From Cytophagaceae bacterium (GTDB lineage Bacteria > Bacteroidota > Bacteroidia > Cytophagales > Spirosomataceae), in the NCBI GenBank assembly GCA_027485075.1, contig JAIXRT010000073.1, positions 1-17,558 on the forward strand: a DNA stretch of 17,558 nucleotides, in the 5' to 3' direction. Position 1 is the stretch's first letter, and every line of letters begins with the position of its first letter. Shown in pieces: positions 7,098 through 15,499 of this stretch. The notes under the pieces were generated by a model. That model was not told the origin of the DNA. It ran no database searches and saw nothing but the letters and a program-made list of their open reading frames with translations. The position numbers and the translations under genes were made by a program.

Positions 7098-7703
7098 ATG
7101 AAATCGCGTATTCTAGAAAAAGGAACTCAATTATTCTTTCGTTACGGCGTGAAGTCGGTGACGATGGATGCCATTGCCGCCGAATTAGGGATTTCTAAAA
7201 AAACGATTTATCAACATTTTCCTGATAAAGACACCATGGTGTTGGAGGTAGTTGAAAGCTTCGTCCAACAAGATGAAGTCAAGTGGGTGGAGCTCGATAA
7301 ACAATATCCCAATGTCGTTGAAAAGATGTTTAAGTCTTTTGAAATGGTTAAGGAGATGCTCGTCCAGATGAATCCTAGGCTGCTATTTGAAATAGAGAAA
7401 TATTTTCCTGCCGCATTTAATGTATTTCGTGATTATAATGAAAAGGGAATACATGCTCATTTAATTGCCGACTTTAAAAAAGGGATTCAGTTTGGCTATT
7501 TCAGAAAGGATATTGATGTTGAGCTATTGGCCCGGCTTCGAATGGCTGAAGTGGCTCTAGCCTTCAACCCTGATTTCTATCCCAATAATAAATTATCACT
7601 TTTCGAAACTCAGATGGTGTTTATGGATATTTTCATGCGCGGCATTCTGACAGAAAAAGGTTTAACCCTTTATAATTCATACCAAAACAACCATCAAATA
7701 TGA
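7098..7703 (+). CDS. TetR/AcrR family transcriptional repressor of the efflux operon
   Basis: 201-aa regulator with a standard TetR N-terminal DNA-binding domain: the helix-turn-helix is at about residues 24-43 (MDAIAAELGISKKTIYQHFP), then a divergent all-helical ligand/dimerisation domain. It is the first gene of an operon with TolC, adaptor and RND pump genes; its TGA overlaps the next ATG by 4 nt (ATGA at 7700-7703), implying translational coupling. A palindrome over its own promoter points to autoregulation, with repression relieved by a ligand, probably a pump substrate (inference from AcrR-like systems). The ligand cannot be predicted. Confidence 0.93.
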   Translation: MKSRILEKGTQLFFRYGVKSVTMDAIAAELGISKKTIYQHFPDKDTMVLEVVESFVQQDEVKWVELDKQYPNVVEKMFKSFEMVKEMLVQMNPRLLFEIEKYFPAAFNVFRDYNEKGIHAHLIADFKKGIQFGYFRKDIDVELLARLRMAEVALAFNPDFYPNNKLSLFETQMVFMDIFMRGILTEKGLTLYNSYQNNHQI

Positions 7704-9046
7704 TCCGCCTAAGAAAAATTTATGCCGGTCTATTTTTATTGACCTCGCTGAGTGCCAGCGCGCAATCGTTCAGTCTGAAAGAGTCTGTCGATTATGCGAT
7801 TTCACATCACGTTCAGGTTAAAAATAGCCAAATTGACTTGCAAAATGCAAGTGCCAAGATTAACGAGATTCGGGCCATTGGACTGCCTCAACTTAACGCT
7901 GGGGTTGGGTATGGAAACAGCCTAATTCTTCAGCGTGTGTTTATTCCAGCTAACCTCTTTAATCCAGCTGCGAAACCAGGAGAGTTAATTGCTGCCAAAT
8001 TTGGTGTAACAAATTCGGGACAGTCAAGTGTAAACTTGAACCAACTGCTTTTCGATGGTACGTATTTATTAGGCCTTAAAGCATCCGAAGTGTACAAAGA
8101 TTTGTCGGTGAAATCCCTAACTCAATCCAAGCAGCAAGTGGCAGAAAATGTCATGAAAGCGTATTATGGGATTTTAGTGAACGAAAAACGCTTATCAATT
8201 TTACAATTGAACGTAGGCCGCTTGGACACCTTGTTAAAGGAAACCAAAGCATTAAATGCACAGGGATTTGTTGAAAAGATTGATGTTCAACGCCTTGAAG
8301 TACAAGCGAATAACTTGCGGACCGAATTAGAAAATGTATACCGCTTGCAAGAATTGAGTTATTCACTCTTAAAATTCCAAATGGGTTATCCAATGGAGGA
8401 ACCCCTTCGTTTGAGTGAGACTCTAGAGCAGATTGAATTAAGCCAAAACTTACTTATTGATCAAGATGTCCCGTTCAATTATGGAAACCGCATCGAATAT
8501 TCAATTCTTAAAACACAGGAAAGTTTGGCGGAATTGGATTTGAAGAGCATAAAAGCCGGATACTATCCTCGCCTAGTGGCTGGGGCCAGTTATGGATATA
8601 ACGCAGGTGCGAATAGCTTTGGCGACTTAGTAACTAAACCATGGTTTGATAATGCAACCATCAGTTTCTCCTTGCAAATCCCGATTTTTGACGGTTTCTC
8701 GAAGAAATACAAGGCCATCCAGTCGGCAAATAACCTACAAAAAGTACGTCAAAGTTTCGATTTGTTGAAATCATCCATCGATCTTCAGCGTTCGCAGTCG
8801 GCGATTTCACTGAAGAATTCTTTGGAGTCTTTGAAAGAACAGAAGGCCAACCTAGATCTGGCGAATGAGATTTCTCGAGTTTCGCGCGTTAAATACACGC
8901 AGGGTGTAGGCTCAAATCTTGAAGTATTAAATGCGGAGACATCGATTAAAGAGTCACAAGCAAATTATTTTACAGCACTTTACAATGCATTAATCGCTAA
9001 AGTAGAGTTAGCTAAATCAAACGGAACCTTATATTCAGAACAATAA
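7700..9046 (+). CDS. TolC family outer-membrane efflux channel
   Basis: Outer-membrane component of a tripartite RND efflux pump, forming a trimeric channel with a long periplasmic helical tunnel. 448 aa with a cleavable signal peptide (core about residues 7-20, ending SASAQ). The mature protein shows the two repeated, largely helical halves of the OEP fold: the first begins FSLKESVDYAISHH, and the second, after about residue 260, contains SIKAGYYPRL, IPIFDGF and a long helix ending KYTQGVGSNLEVLNAETS, a typical family signature. It overlaps the repressor gene by 4 nt and precedes the adaptor gene by 2 nt, so the three are surely one transcript. Confidence 0.93.
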   Translation: MIRLRKIYAGLFLLTSLSASAQSFSLKESVDYAISHHVQVKNSQIDLQNASAKINEIRAIGLPQLNAGVGYGNSLILQRVFIPANLFNPAAKPGELIAAKFGVTNSGQSSVNLNQLLFDGTYLLGLKASEVYKDLSVKSLTQSKQQVAENVMKAYYGILVNEKRLSILQLNVGRLDTLLKETKALNAQGFVEKIDVQRLEVQANNLRTELENVYRLQELSYSLLKFQMGYPMEEPLRLSETLEQIELSQNLLIDQDVPFNYGNRIEYSILKTQESLAELDLKSIKAGYYPRLVAGASYGYNAGANSFGDLVTKPWFDNATISFSLQIPIFDGFSKKYKAIQSANNLQKVRQSFDLLKSSIDLQRSQSAISLKNSLESLKEQKANLDLANEISRVSRVKYTQGVGSNLEVLNAETSIKESQANYFTALYNALIAKVELAKSNGTLYSEQ

Positions 9047-9048
9047 TC

Positions 9049-10161
9049 ATGAAAAAAATAACTATCCTCCTAAGCGCGATTATCTTATTTGCGGCATGCA
9101 ATAAGTCAGTCGATAAGAAAACGGAATTGGCCAACCTAAAAGCTGAAGCCAAAGAAATCAATGCTAAAATTGCTTCATTAGAGAAGGAATTAGGCGCGGG
9201 AACAGAGTCTACTACAACTAAAGTAGTTGCTGTGGCTGTAAGCCCGATGGCAACGACAACCTTTAAACACTTTGTGGAAGCACAAGGAAATGTTGTTGCT
9301 GAAAACACGGTGTTGGTTAGCCCGCAAACAGGTGGTGCAATTATGTCGTTGCCGGTGGTTGCGGGCCAACAAGTTTCCAAGGGGCAATTGATCGCTTCAT
9401 TGGATAACAGTATTTTAACTGAATCAATGGAAGAGGTTAAGCATCAGTTGGACTTAGCCAAAACATTGTTTTCGAAGCAAAAGACACTTTGGGACCAGCA
9501 AATTGGAACGGAAGTACAATACTTAAGCGCGAAGTCAAACAAGGAATCGTTAGAGAAGCGTTTGGTTACATTACGTGCGCAATTAGGCATGTCTCGCGTC
9601 GTGGCGCCTATCTCAGGAACGATTGAAATGGTGCGTCAAAAAGCAGGTGAAATGGCTGCTCCCGGTATGCCAATTGTTCAAATTGTTAATTTGGGCAACT
9701 TAAAAATCGCTGCAAAAATTGCCGATTCGTATGTGGGATCTGTAAAAGTAGGCGATCCGATCGTGATTAAGTTTCCAGACATCAACAAAGAAATTACAGC
9801 GCGTATCTCATTAGTATCTAAAATGGTTAATCCATTGACACGTACGTTTGACATCGAAGCACGTATTCCAAACGCAGGTGGCGATTTGAAACCAAATCAA
9901 TTGGCGGTCATTAACATCAATGATACATCAAAACCGAATGCCCTAGTGATCGACGAAAACATCATCCAGAAGACCGAAAAGGGGAATTTGGTGTATGTGG
10001 CTGTAGAGGAAAATGGTAAGAAAATCGCAAAGGCTCGTATTGTTACGATGGGTCTTTCGTATAATGGCCAAGCAGAAATTGCCACAGGCTTACAAGCAGG
10101 TGACTTATTAATCACTTCAGGTTACCAAGATTTAGTAGACGGTCAAGCAATTTCATTCTAA
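9049..10161 (+). CDS. RND efflux periplasmic adaptor (membrane fusion protein), lipoprotein
   Basis: Links the inner-membrane pump to the TolC-like channel. 370 aa. The signal peptide ends with the lipobox FAAC, giving lipidation at C17. A short heptad-like region (about 24-49, LANLKAEAKEINAKIASLEK) follows. The lipoyl-like domain is split: VSPQTGGAIMSLPVVAGQQV (90-109) and VVAPISGTIEMV (184-195), with the helical hairpin between them (about 121-180). Beta-barrel and membrane-proximal domains follow (about 216-290 and 290-370). 2 nt separate it from tolC and 7 nt from the pump gene. HlyD/AcrA-type family assignment is secure; the substrate is not. Confidence 0.93.
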   Translation: MKKITILLSAIILFAACNKSVDKKTELANLKAEAKEINAKIASLEKELGAGTESTTTKVVAVAVSPMATTTFKHFVEAQGNVVAENTVLVSPQTGGAIMSLPVVAGQQVSKGQLIASLDNSILTESMEEVKHQLDLAKTLFSKQKTLWDQQIGTEVQYLSAKSNKESLEKRLVTLRAQLGMSRVVAPISGTIEMVRQKAGEMAAPGMPIVQIVNLGNLKIAAKIADSYVGSVKVGDPIVIKFPDINKEITARISLVSKMVNPLTRTFDIEARIPNAGGDLKPNQLAVININDTSKPNALVIDENIIQKTEKGNLVYVAVEENGKKIAKARIVTMGLSYNGQAEIATGLQAGDLLITSGYQDLVDGQAISF

Positions 10162-10168
10162 GCCACCC

Positions 10169-13100
10169 ATGGAAAAAAATAAAAAGAACGAGCAACTGCC
10201 CGAGGGGAAAGGCTTGATTTATAATATGGTAGGTTGGTTGGGCCAAAACCGGACAACCGTTTACATTTTTACGTTTATTATTTTTATTGCGGGTTTGGGG
10301 ATTTATTCAAGCCTACCTAAGGAACAATTTCCTGATATCGTTGTGCCTCAAATGGTCGTACAAACGGTTTACGCTGGAACAACTCCTGCTGATATAGAAA
10401 ACACGATCAATAAACCGATCGAGAAACAATTAAAATCGATTACGGGTATTAAGAGCGTTAAGTCCAATGCTTTACAGGATATTTCTGTAATCATCGTTGA
10501 GTTTAATACGGATGTATCGGTTCCAGTTGCCAAGCAGCGGGTGCAGGATGCGGTAGATAAGGCTAGCAATGACCTGCCAAAAGACCTAACACGTGACCCA
10601 GCAGTTGCCGAGGTAAATTTCTCCGAATTTCCGATTATGAACATCAATATCGCGGGGGATTATCCGTTGGATAAGTTGAAGAAATATGCGGAAGATTTGC
10701 AAGATGAAATCGAGGGAATGCCTGAGATTACGCGTGTTGATATTGTAGGAGCACTGAAGCGTGAGATTCAGGTCAACTTGGATTTGTATAAAATGCAGAG
10801 TTATGGCTTGACATTTTATGATATTCAATCTGCTGTTCAAGGGGAGAATGTGAACATTTCTGGTGGTGATTTAGATGTGAATGGAGTTCGTCGTTCACTA
10901 CGTGTGGTGGGAGAGTTTAAGTCGGTGGATCAATTGGCCAATCTGATGGTCGGCTCATCCACAGGTGCACGTGTTCGATTGAAGGATGTGGCAGATGTGC
11001 GGGATGGTTTTGAAGAGAAGCAAGATTTTGCTCGTTTGGATAAGAAGTCGGTAATTACTTTGAACGTCATCAAGCGAAGTGGTGCGAATCTAATTAACGC
11101 AGCTGATCGGATCGAAAAGACCATTGAAGAATTTCGTCAGGATCGTTTTCCAGCTGGGTTGGTTGTATCGATTACAGCAGATCAGTCGGATCGTACACGT
11201 GGTGACTTAGCCGATTTGATTAATACCGTTGTTCTTGGATTTATCTTCGTGGTTGTGGTATTGATGTTCTTTATGGGTGTGCGTGATGCGGCATTTGTGG
11301 GCCTTTCAGTGCCTTTGTCAGCCTTGCTTACCTTCTTATTCATGCCAGGCTTAGACTTTACGTTGAATACGATTGTATTGTTTGCCTTCCTGTTAGGATT
11401 GGGAATCGTGGTGGATGACGCCATTGTGGTGATTGAGAACGCACACAGGTTGTTCAATAATTTTAAGAAATTGACCATTACGGAGGCGGTTAAATTGGCA
11501 GCTTCGGAAGTATTTGTTCCGGTACTAACGGGAACCTTGACAACAATTTCACCTTTCTTGCCCTTGTTATTCTGGCCAGGTATTGTGGGTGAGTTCATGA
11601 AGTATTTACCTATCACGTTGATTATTACCTTGTTTGCATCCTTGTTTGTGGCATATGTGATGAACCCGGTATTTGCGGTTTCATTTATGAAGCGCCATGA
11701 TGAAGAAGTGAATAATGTAAAGGAGCCTAAGTTTGCAGATATTCGTCGGACGGTCTTTATTCTCTTGAGCTTAACCATTTTTGGCTATATCATTGGATTT
11801 GGTTTAGGCCACTTTGGATTTGGAAACTTTGGTCTTTTGGCTTTAGTCTTGTATGTGTTCAATCACTTTATTGTGACGCCTAAATGGGTGGTTCCATTCC
11901 AAGAAAAATCGTTGCCTGCATTCAAAAACGGTTATCGTCGTGTCATTTCTTGGGTATTGATTGGACGTCGTTCTGTTTATGCGACATTAGGAGCATTTGG
12001 ATTGTTGGTATTGACAATTGTATTGTTGGGGATTGTGAAGCCGAAAGTAATTTTCTTTCCATCTTCTGATCCAGATTATATTTATATCTATTCGAAAATG
12101 CCAATCGGTACTGATTCGAAAGTAACGGATTCGGTAACAAAGGTTGTAGAGCAACGTGTATTTGCTTTCATCAAAAAGCAAAATGCAGGTAAAGCAATCA
12201 ACTCGATTATCTCGAATGTGGGTAAAAATGCTGGAGATCCGATGCAGCCGGATCGAGGTGCGACGCCGCATAAAAGTAAAGTGACTATTGCTTTTGTTCC
12301 TAAACAAGAGCGTAATGGGATCGTTTCTTCGGTCTTGTTAGAGAAGTTGCAGAAAGAATTCTTTGAAAATCCTATTCCAAGCGTGGAAATGGCCATTGAA
12401 CGTGAGAATAATGGCCCACCTACGGGTAAGCCAATCTCAATTGAAATCGCTGGGGATGATTTTGCTGTACTTCAAGACTTGGAGCAAAAAGTGCGCAAAG
12501 AGATTCGGAAATCAGGAATTCAGGGGATTCAAGAGCTTAAATCGGATTTAGTAACAAATAAACCCGAAATCATCATCGACGTGAATCGGGAGAAGGCGAG
12601 TCGTGAAGGGATATCATCTGCACAAGTTGCCATGGCGGTTCGTACGGGATTATTTGGCTCTGAAATTTCTAAATACCGCGATTTAAAGGATGAATATCCG
12701 ATTCAATTGCGTTTGAAGGGAGATTCTCGTAATCAAATTGAGAAGTTATTGTCGATGAATGTTACCTATCGTGATATGAACATGGGAGGGGCTTTGCGTC
12801 AGGTACCTTTGAATTCCATCGCGGATATTCACTATGCGACGTCCTTTAGCCAGATTAACCGGAAGAATCAGGAGCGTGTGGTTACTTTGGGATCCGATGT
12901 GGTTCAGGGGTATAATGCGAATGAGATCGTAGGTGAATTAGAGCAATTGTTTGAAACGATTGATATGCCGCAGGGATATAAAATCCGTATGGGTGGTGAG
13001 CAAGAGCAGCAAAAGGAGTCGGGCGAATTTTTGGGTATAGCATTTTTAGCGGCCTTGGTATTGATTTACCTGATTTTGGCTACTCAATTTAACTCAGCGG

Positions 13101-13597
13101 TTAAGCCCTTCATTATTTTTGCGACTATCTTGTTGTCTTTGATTGGGGTGTTCTTAGGTTTTATGGCCTTTGGAATGACCTTCTCCGTGATTATGTCGGG
13201 TGTGGGTATCATTGCCTTGGCGGGTATCGTTGTGAAAAACGGTATTTTGTTGATCGAATTCATTGAGGAGTTGAGGTTCAAGCGCGGCTATGATTTGAAG
13301 GAGGCGATTATTGAAGGGGGTGGAATTCGTTTGACGCCTGTTTTGTTGACTGCTTCGGCAGCCGTGTTGGGCTTGATTCCATTGGCCGTAGGTTTAAGTA
13401 TTGATTTCGTGGCGATGTTTACGGAATTGAATCCACATATTTTCTTTGGTTCGGAGTCGGCAGACTTCTGGGGAATTTTGGCGTGGACGATTATCTTCGG
13501 ATTGACGTTTTCAACTGTGTTGACGCTCGTAATAGTTCCTTGTATGTATTATATCTCGGAGCGAATTAAGCAGAAGTTTTTCCCAAAAAGAGTTTAA
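10169..13597 (+). CDS. RND family efflux pump, inner-membrane permease (AcrB-like, HAE type)
   Basis: Proton-driven multidrug-type exporter of the inner membrane. 1142 aa, about 90 longer than E. coli AcrB. TM1 is near residues 28-47. The proton-relay aspartates D416/D417 are in TM4 (GIVVDDAIVVIENAHR) and the partner K1023 in TM10 (AGIVVKNGILLIEF). Their presence argues for an active drug-type rather than a degenerate pump. The two large periplasmic porter loops are at about 50-345 and 625-955. The extra length is partly two hydrophobic segments (about 527-546 and 553-570) between TM6 and the helix equivalent to TM7, plus a longer loop between TM11 and TM12 (about 1080-1103). Last gene of the operon; a terminator follows. 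Confidence 0.94.
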   Translation: MEKNKKNEQLPEGKGLIYNMVGWLGQNRTTVYIFTFIIFIAGLGIYSSLPKEQFPDIVVPQMVVQTVYAGTTPADIENTINKPIEKQLKSITGIKSVKSNALQDISVIIVEFNTDVSVPVAKQRVQDAVDKASNDLPKDLTRDPAVAEVNFSEFPIMNINIAGDYPLDKLKKYAEDLQDEIEGMPEITRVDIVGALKREIQVNLDLYKMQSYGLTFYDIQSAVQGENVNISGGDLDVNGVRRSLRVVGEFKSVDQLANLMVGSSTGARVRLKDVADVRDGFEEKQDFARLDKKSVITLNVIKRSGANLINAADRIEKTIEEFRQDRFPAGLVVSITADQSDRTRGDLADLINTVVLGFIFVVVVLMFFMGVRDAAFVGLSVPLSALLTFLFMPGLDFTLNTIVLFAFLLGLGIVVDDAIVVIENAHRLFNNFKKLTITEAVKLAASEVFVPVLTGTLTTISPFLPLLFWPGIVGEFMKYLPITLIITLFASLFVAYVMNPVFAVSFMKRHDEEVNNVKEPKFADIRRTVFILLSLTIFGYIIGFGLGHFGFGNFGLLALVLYVFNHFIVTPKWVVPFQEKSLPAFKNGYRRVISWVLIGRRSVYATLGAFGLLVLTIVLLGIVKPKVIFFPSSDPDYIYIYSKMPIGTDSKVTDSVTKVVEQRVFAFIKKQNAGKAINSIISNVGKNAGDPMQPDRGATPHKSKVTIAFVPKQERNGIVSSVLLEKLQKEFFENPIPSVEMAIERENNGPPTGKPISIEIAGDDFAVLQDLEQKVRKEIRKSGIQGIQELKSDLVTNKPEIIIDVNREKASREGISSAQVAMAVRTGLFGSEISKYRDLKDEYPIQLRLKGDSRNQIEKLLSMNVTYRDMNMGGALRQVPLNSIADIHYATSFSQINRKNQERVVTLGSDVVQGYNANEIVGELEQLFETIDMPQGYKIRMGGEQEQQKESGEFLGIAFLAALVLIYLILATQFNSAVKPFIIFATILLSLIGVFLGFMAFGMTFSVIMSGVGIIALAGIVVKNGILLIEFIEELRFKRGYDLKEAIIEGGGIRLTPVLLTASAAVLGLIPLAVGLSIDFVAMFTELNPHIFFGSESADFWGILAWTIIFGLTFSTVLTLVIVPCMYYISERIKQKFFPKRV

Positions 13598-13626
13598 TTT
13601 TTGGTGGTTCAACTAGATTGTGAAAG

Positions 13627-13653
13627 CCCTCGAACAATGTTCGGGGGTTTTTT
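13627..13653 (+). terminator. Intrinsic terminator of the efflux operon
   Basis: Nine-pair stem CCCTCGAAC (13627-13635) / GTTCGGGGG (13639-13647), including one T-G wobble, with a 3-nt loop and T6 (13648-13653). It lies 30 nt after the RND stop and separates the operon from ggt. Confidence 0.93.
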
Positions 13654-13744
13654 GTTTGGTGGATTCAGGTCAGAGCTAGTGGCAAATATTTTGTCAAAAG
13701 TGAAAAATCGAATTAACTTACACACGCTAAAAAAATCATTAACT

Positions 13745-15433
13745 ATGAAGTATTTATTAGGATTACTCTTATTGCCGCTGAGTTTGGTTGCACAAGATCG
13801 CACGTATGGCAAGTTGTGGGCTACGCGTTCGCAGGTTATGGCTCAAAATGGTATGGTTGCGACGTCACACCCCTTGTCGACACAAGCAGCTCTAGACGTA
13901 TTGAAAGCGGGGGGGAATGCCATCGATGCTGCGATTGCGGCGAATGCGATGGAAGGTGTGGTGGAGCCACATGTAAATGGGATTGGAGGGGATTTGTTTG
14001 CGATCGTGTGGGATGCCAAAACAAAGAAGCTTTATGGGTTAAATGGCTCAGGTCGTTCGCCTAGATCATTGACCTTGGCCGAATTTAAAAAGCGAGGCTT
14101 GACGCATATTCCATCTTTGGGGCCTTTACCTGTTTCGGTGCCTGGAGCGGTAGATGCGTGGTTTGAGTTGCATAAAAAATTCGGTTCAATGCCGATGAAT
14201 AAGGTGCTGAATTCGGCAGTTTCGTATGCTAGAAACGGATTTCCGGTTCATGGGGAATTTGCGTCCGCGTTAACGCGTGTGGAGGCAAATTATGGGAAGT
14301 TCCCGAATGTGGCGCAGCATTATTATCCAAATGGTAAAGCGCCTGTGGAAGGTGATATATTCAAAAATCCAAATTTGGCTAATACCCTTGAAAAAATAGG
14401 TCGTGATGGTCGTGATGCTTTTTACAAGGGAGATATGGCACGGACAATGGATGCCTTCATGAAAAAGAATGGAGGTTTCTTGAGTTACGATGATTTGGCG
14501 ACGCATACGTCTACGTGGGTAGAGCCAGTTTCTGTCAACTACCGTGGATATGATGTGTGGGAGTTGCCACCTAACAGCCAAGGGATTGCTGCCTTGCAGA
14601 TGTTGACGATTTTAGAAGGCTATGATTTTTCCAAAATTAAGTTGGGTTCCGCGGAACATGTTCACTTGTTTACAGAAGCTAAAAAACTAGCTTTTGAGGA
14701 TCGGGCGAAATATTATGCGGATCCAGAGTTTGCGAAAATTCCTGTTGCTGAACTTATTTCAGAGGAATACGGTGCGAAACGCCGGGCATTAATTAATCCA
14801 AATCGTGCAGGTCGTCATTACGAAGCAGGAAATCCTGCGTTAAAGGAGGGCGACACTATTTATTTAACTGTTGCGGATAAAGATGGCAATATGGTTTCAT
14901 TGATTCAGAGCAATTATCGTGGTTTTGGTTCGGGTATGATGCCCGATGGCTTGGGATTTATGTTCCAGGATCGCGGCGAATTATACAACTTAAAGGAAGG
15001 GGAAAACAATACGTATGCCCCGGGAAAAAGACCTTTTCAAACGATCATTCCAGCATTTATGACGAAAGATGGCCAACCGGTTATGAGTTTCGGAGTGATG
15101 GGTGGAGCCTTTCAGCCGATGGGCCATGTGCAGATTGTGATGAATGTGGTGGATTTTGGAATGAATGTGCAGGAGGCAGGGGACTTTCCTCGGATGAATC
15201 ATGAAGGGTCATCGGAGCCAACGGGTGAGAAGATGGAAGCCACGGGAGGTATGATTACCTTGGAACATGGCTATCCGTATGAGGTTATTCGTGAATTATT
15301 GCAAAAAGGACATCAGGTTGGGTATATCAATGGGACTTATGGTGGGTATCAGTGTATTCGTTGGGACCCAGTCCGCAAAGTTTATTTCGGTGCGACGGAG
15401 TCGCGGAAAGATGGGCAAGCTGCCGGGTACTAA
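13745..15433 (+). CDS. ggt: Gamma-glutamyltransferase, exported
   Basis: Cleaves and transfers gamma-glutamyl groups, for example from glutathione, in the periplasm. 562 aa from the ATG at 13745, with a signal peptide (MKYLLGLLLLPLSLVAQ, cleavage near residue 16). The precursor self-cleaves into two subunits. The predicted N-terminal nucleophile of the small subunit is T371 in GDTIYLTVADKDGN, aligned with T391 of E. coli Ggt. Other family motifs are GGNAIDAAIA and EPHVNGIGGD in the large subunit and NYRGFGSGMM after the nucleophile. The frame is open back to a TTG at 13601, but that would run through the efflux operon terminator, so ATG 13745 is preferred. Its promoter is unclear; TATTTTG at 13687-13693 lacks a well-placed -33 box. 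Confidence 0.94.
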   Translation: MKYLLGLLLLPLSLVAQDRTYGKLWATRSQVMAQNGMVATSHPLSTQAALDVLKAGGNAIDAAIAANAMEGVVEPHVNGIGGDLFAIVWDAKTKKLYGLNGSGRSPRSLTLAEFKKRGLTHIPSLGPLPVSVPGAVDAWFELHKKFGSMPMNKVLNSAVSYARNGFPVHGEFASALTRVEANYGKFPNVAQHYYPNGKAPVEGDIFKNPNLANTLEKIGRDGRDAFYKGDMARTMDAFMKKNGGFLSYDDLATHTSTWVEPVSVNYRGYDVWELPPNSQGIAALQMLTILEGYDFSKIKLGSAEHVHLFTEAKKLAFEDRAKYYADPEFAKIPVAELISEEYGAKRRALINPNRAGRHYEAGNPALKEGDTIYLTVADKDGNMVSLIQSNYRGFGSGMMPDGLGFMFQDRGELYNLKEGENNTYAPGKRPFQTIIPAFMTKDGQPVMSFGVMGGAFQPMGHVQIVMNVVDFGMNVQEAGDFPRMNHEGSSEPTGEKMEATGGMITLEHGYPYEVIRELLQKGHQVGYINGTYGGYQCIRWDPVRKVYFGATESRKDGQAAGY

Positions 15434-15440
15434 TCTCCCC

Positions 15441-15479
15441 CTTACCTTTGGCAATCCTCCAAGGTTTGCCAAAGGTAGG
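15441..15479. repeat. Long intergenic palindrome between ggt and nagA
   Basis: Inverted repeat with a perfect 12-bp core, TACCTTTGGCAA (15443-15454) and TTGCCAAAGGTA (15466-15477), extending to 14 pairs with one T-G wobble (15441-15479). The loop contains a second small palindrome (CCT 15456-15458 / AGG 15462-15464), so the whole can fold as one long hairpin. No T-tract follows on the + strand (an A7 run does), so it is not an ordinary + strand terminator. Each arm holds TACCTTTG, a match to the -7 consensus TAnnTTTG, on opposite strands. It could be a dispersed REP-like element, an operator or an RNA-level element. Confidence 0.7.
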
Positions 15480-15499
15480 TGAAAAAAAGCAATTTGAAG

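Noticed and set aside
11182..11778. 198-aa open frame on the - strand
   Set aside because: It lies wholly antisense to the conserved TM region of the RND pump gene, its product is low-complexity Asn/Thr/Lys-rich, and it has no start context or promoter. It is a shadow of the real gene.
15441..15479. Palindrome as the intrinsic terminator of ggt
   Set aside because: The stem is strong, but it is followed by GTGAAAAAAAGC rather than a T-tract on the + strand, so a standard intrinsic terminator is not supported.
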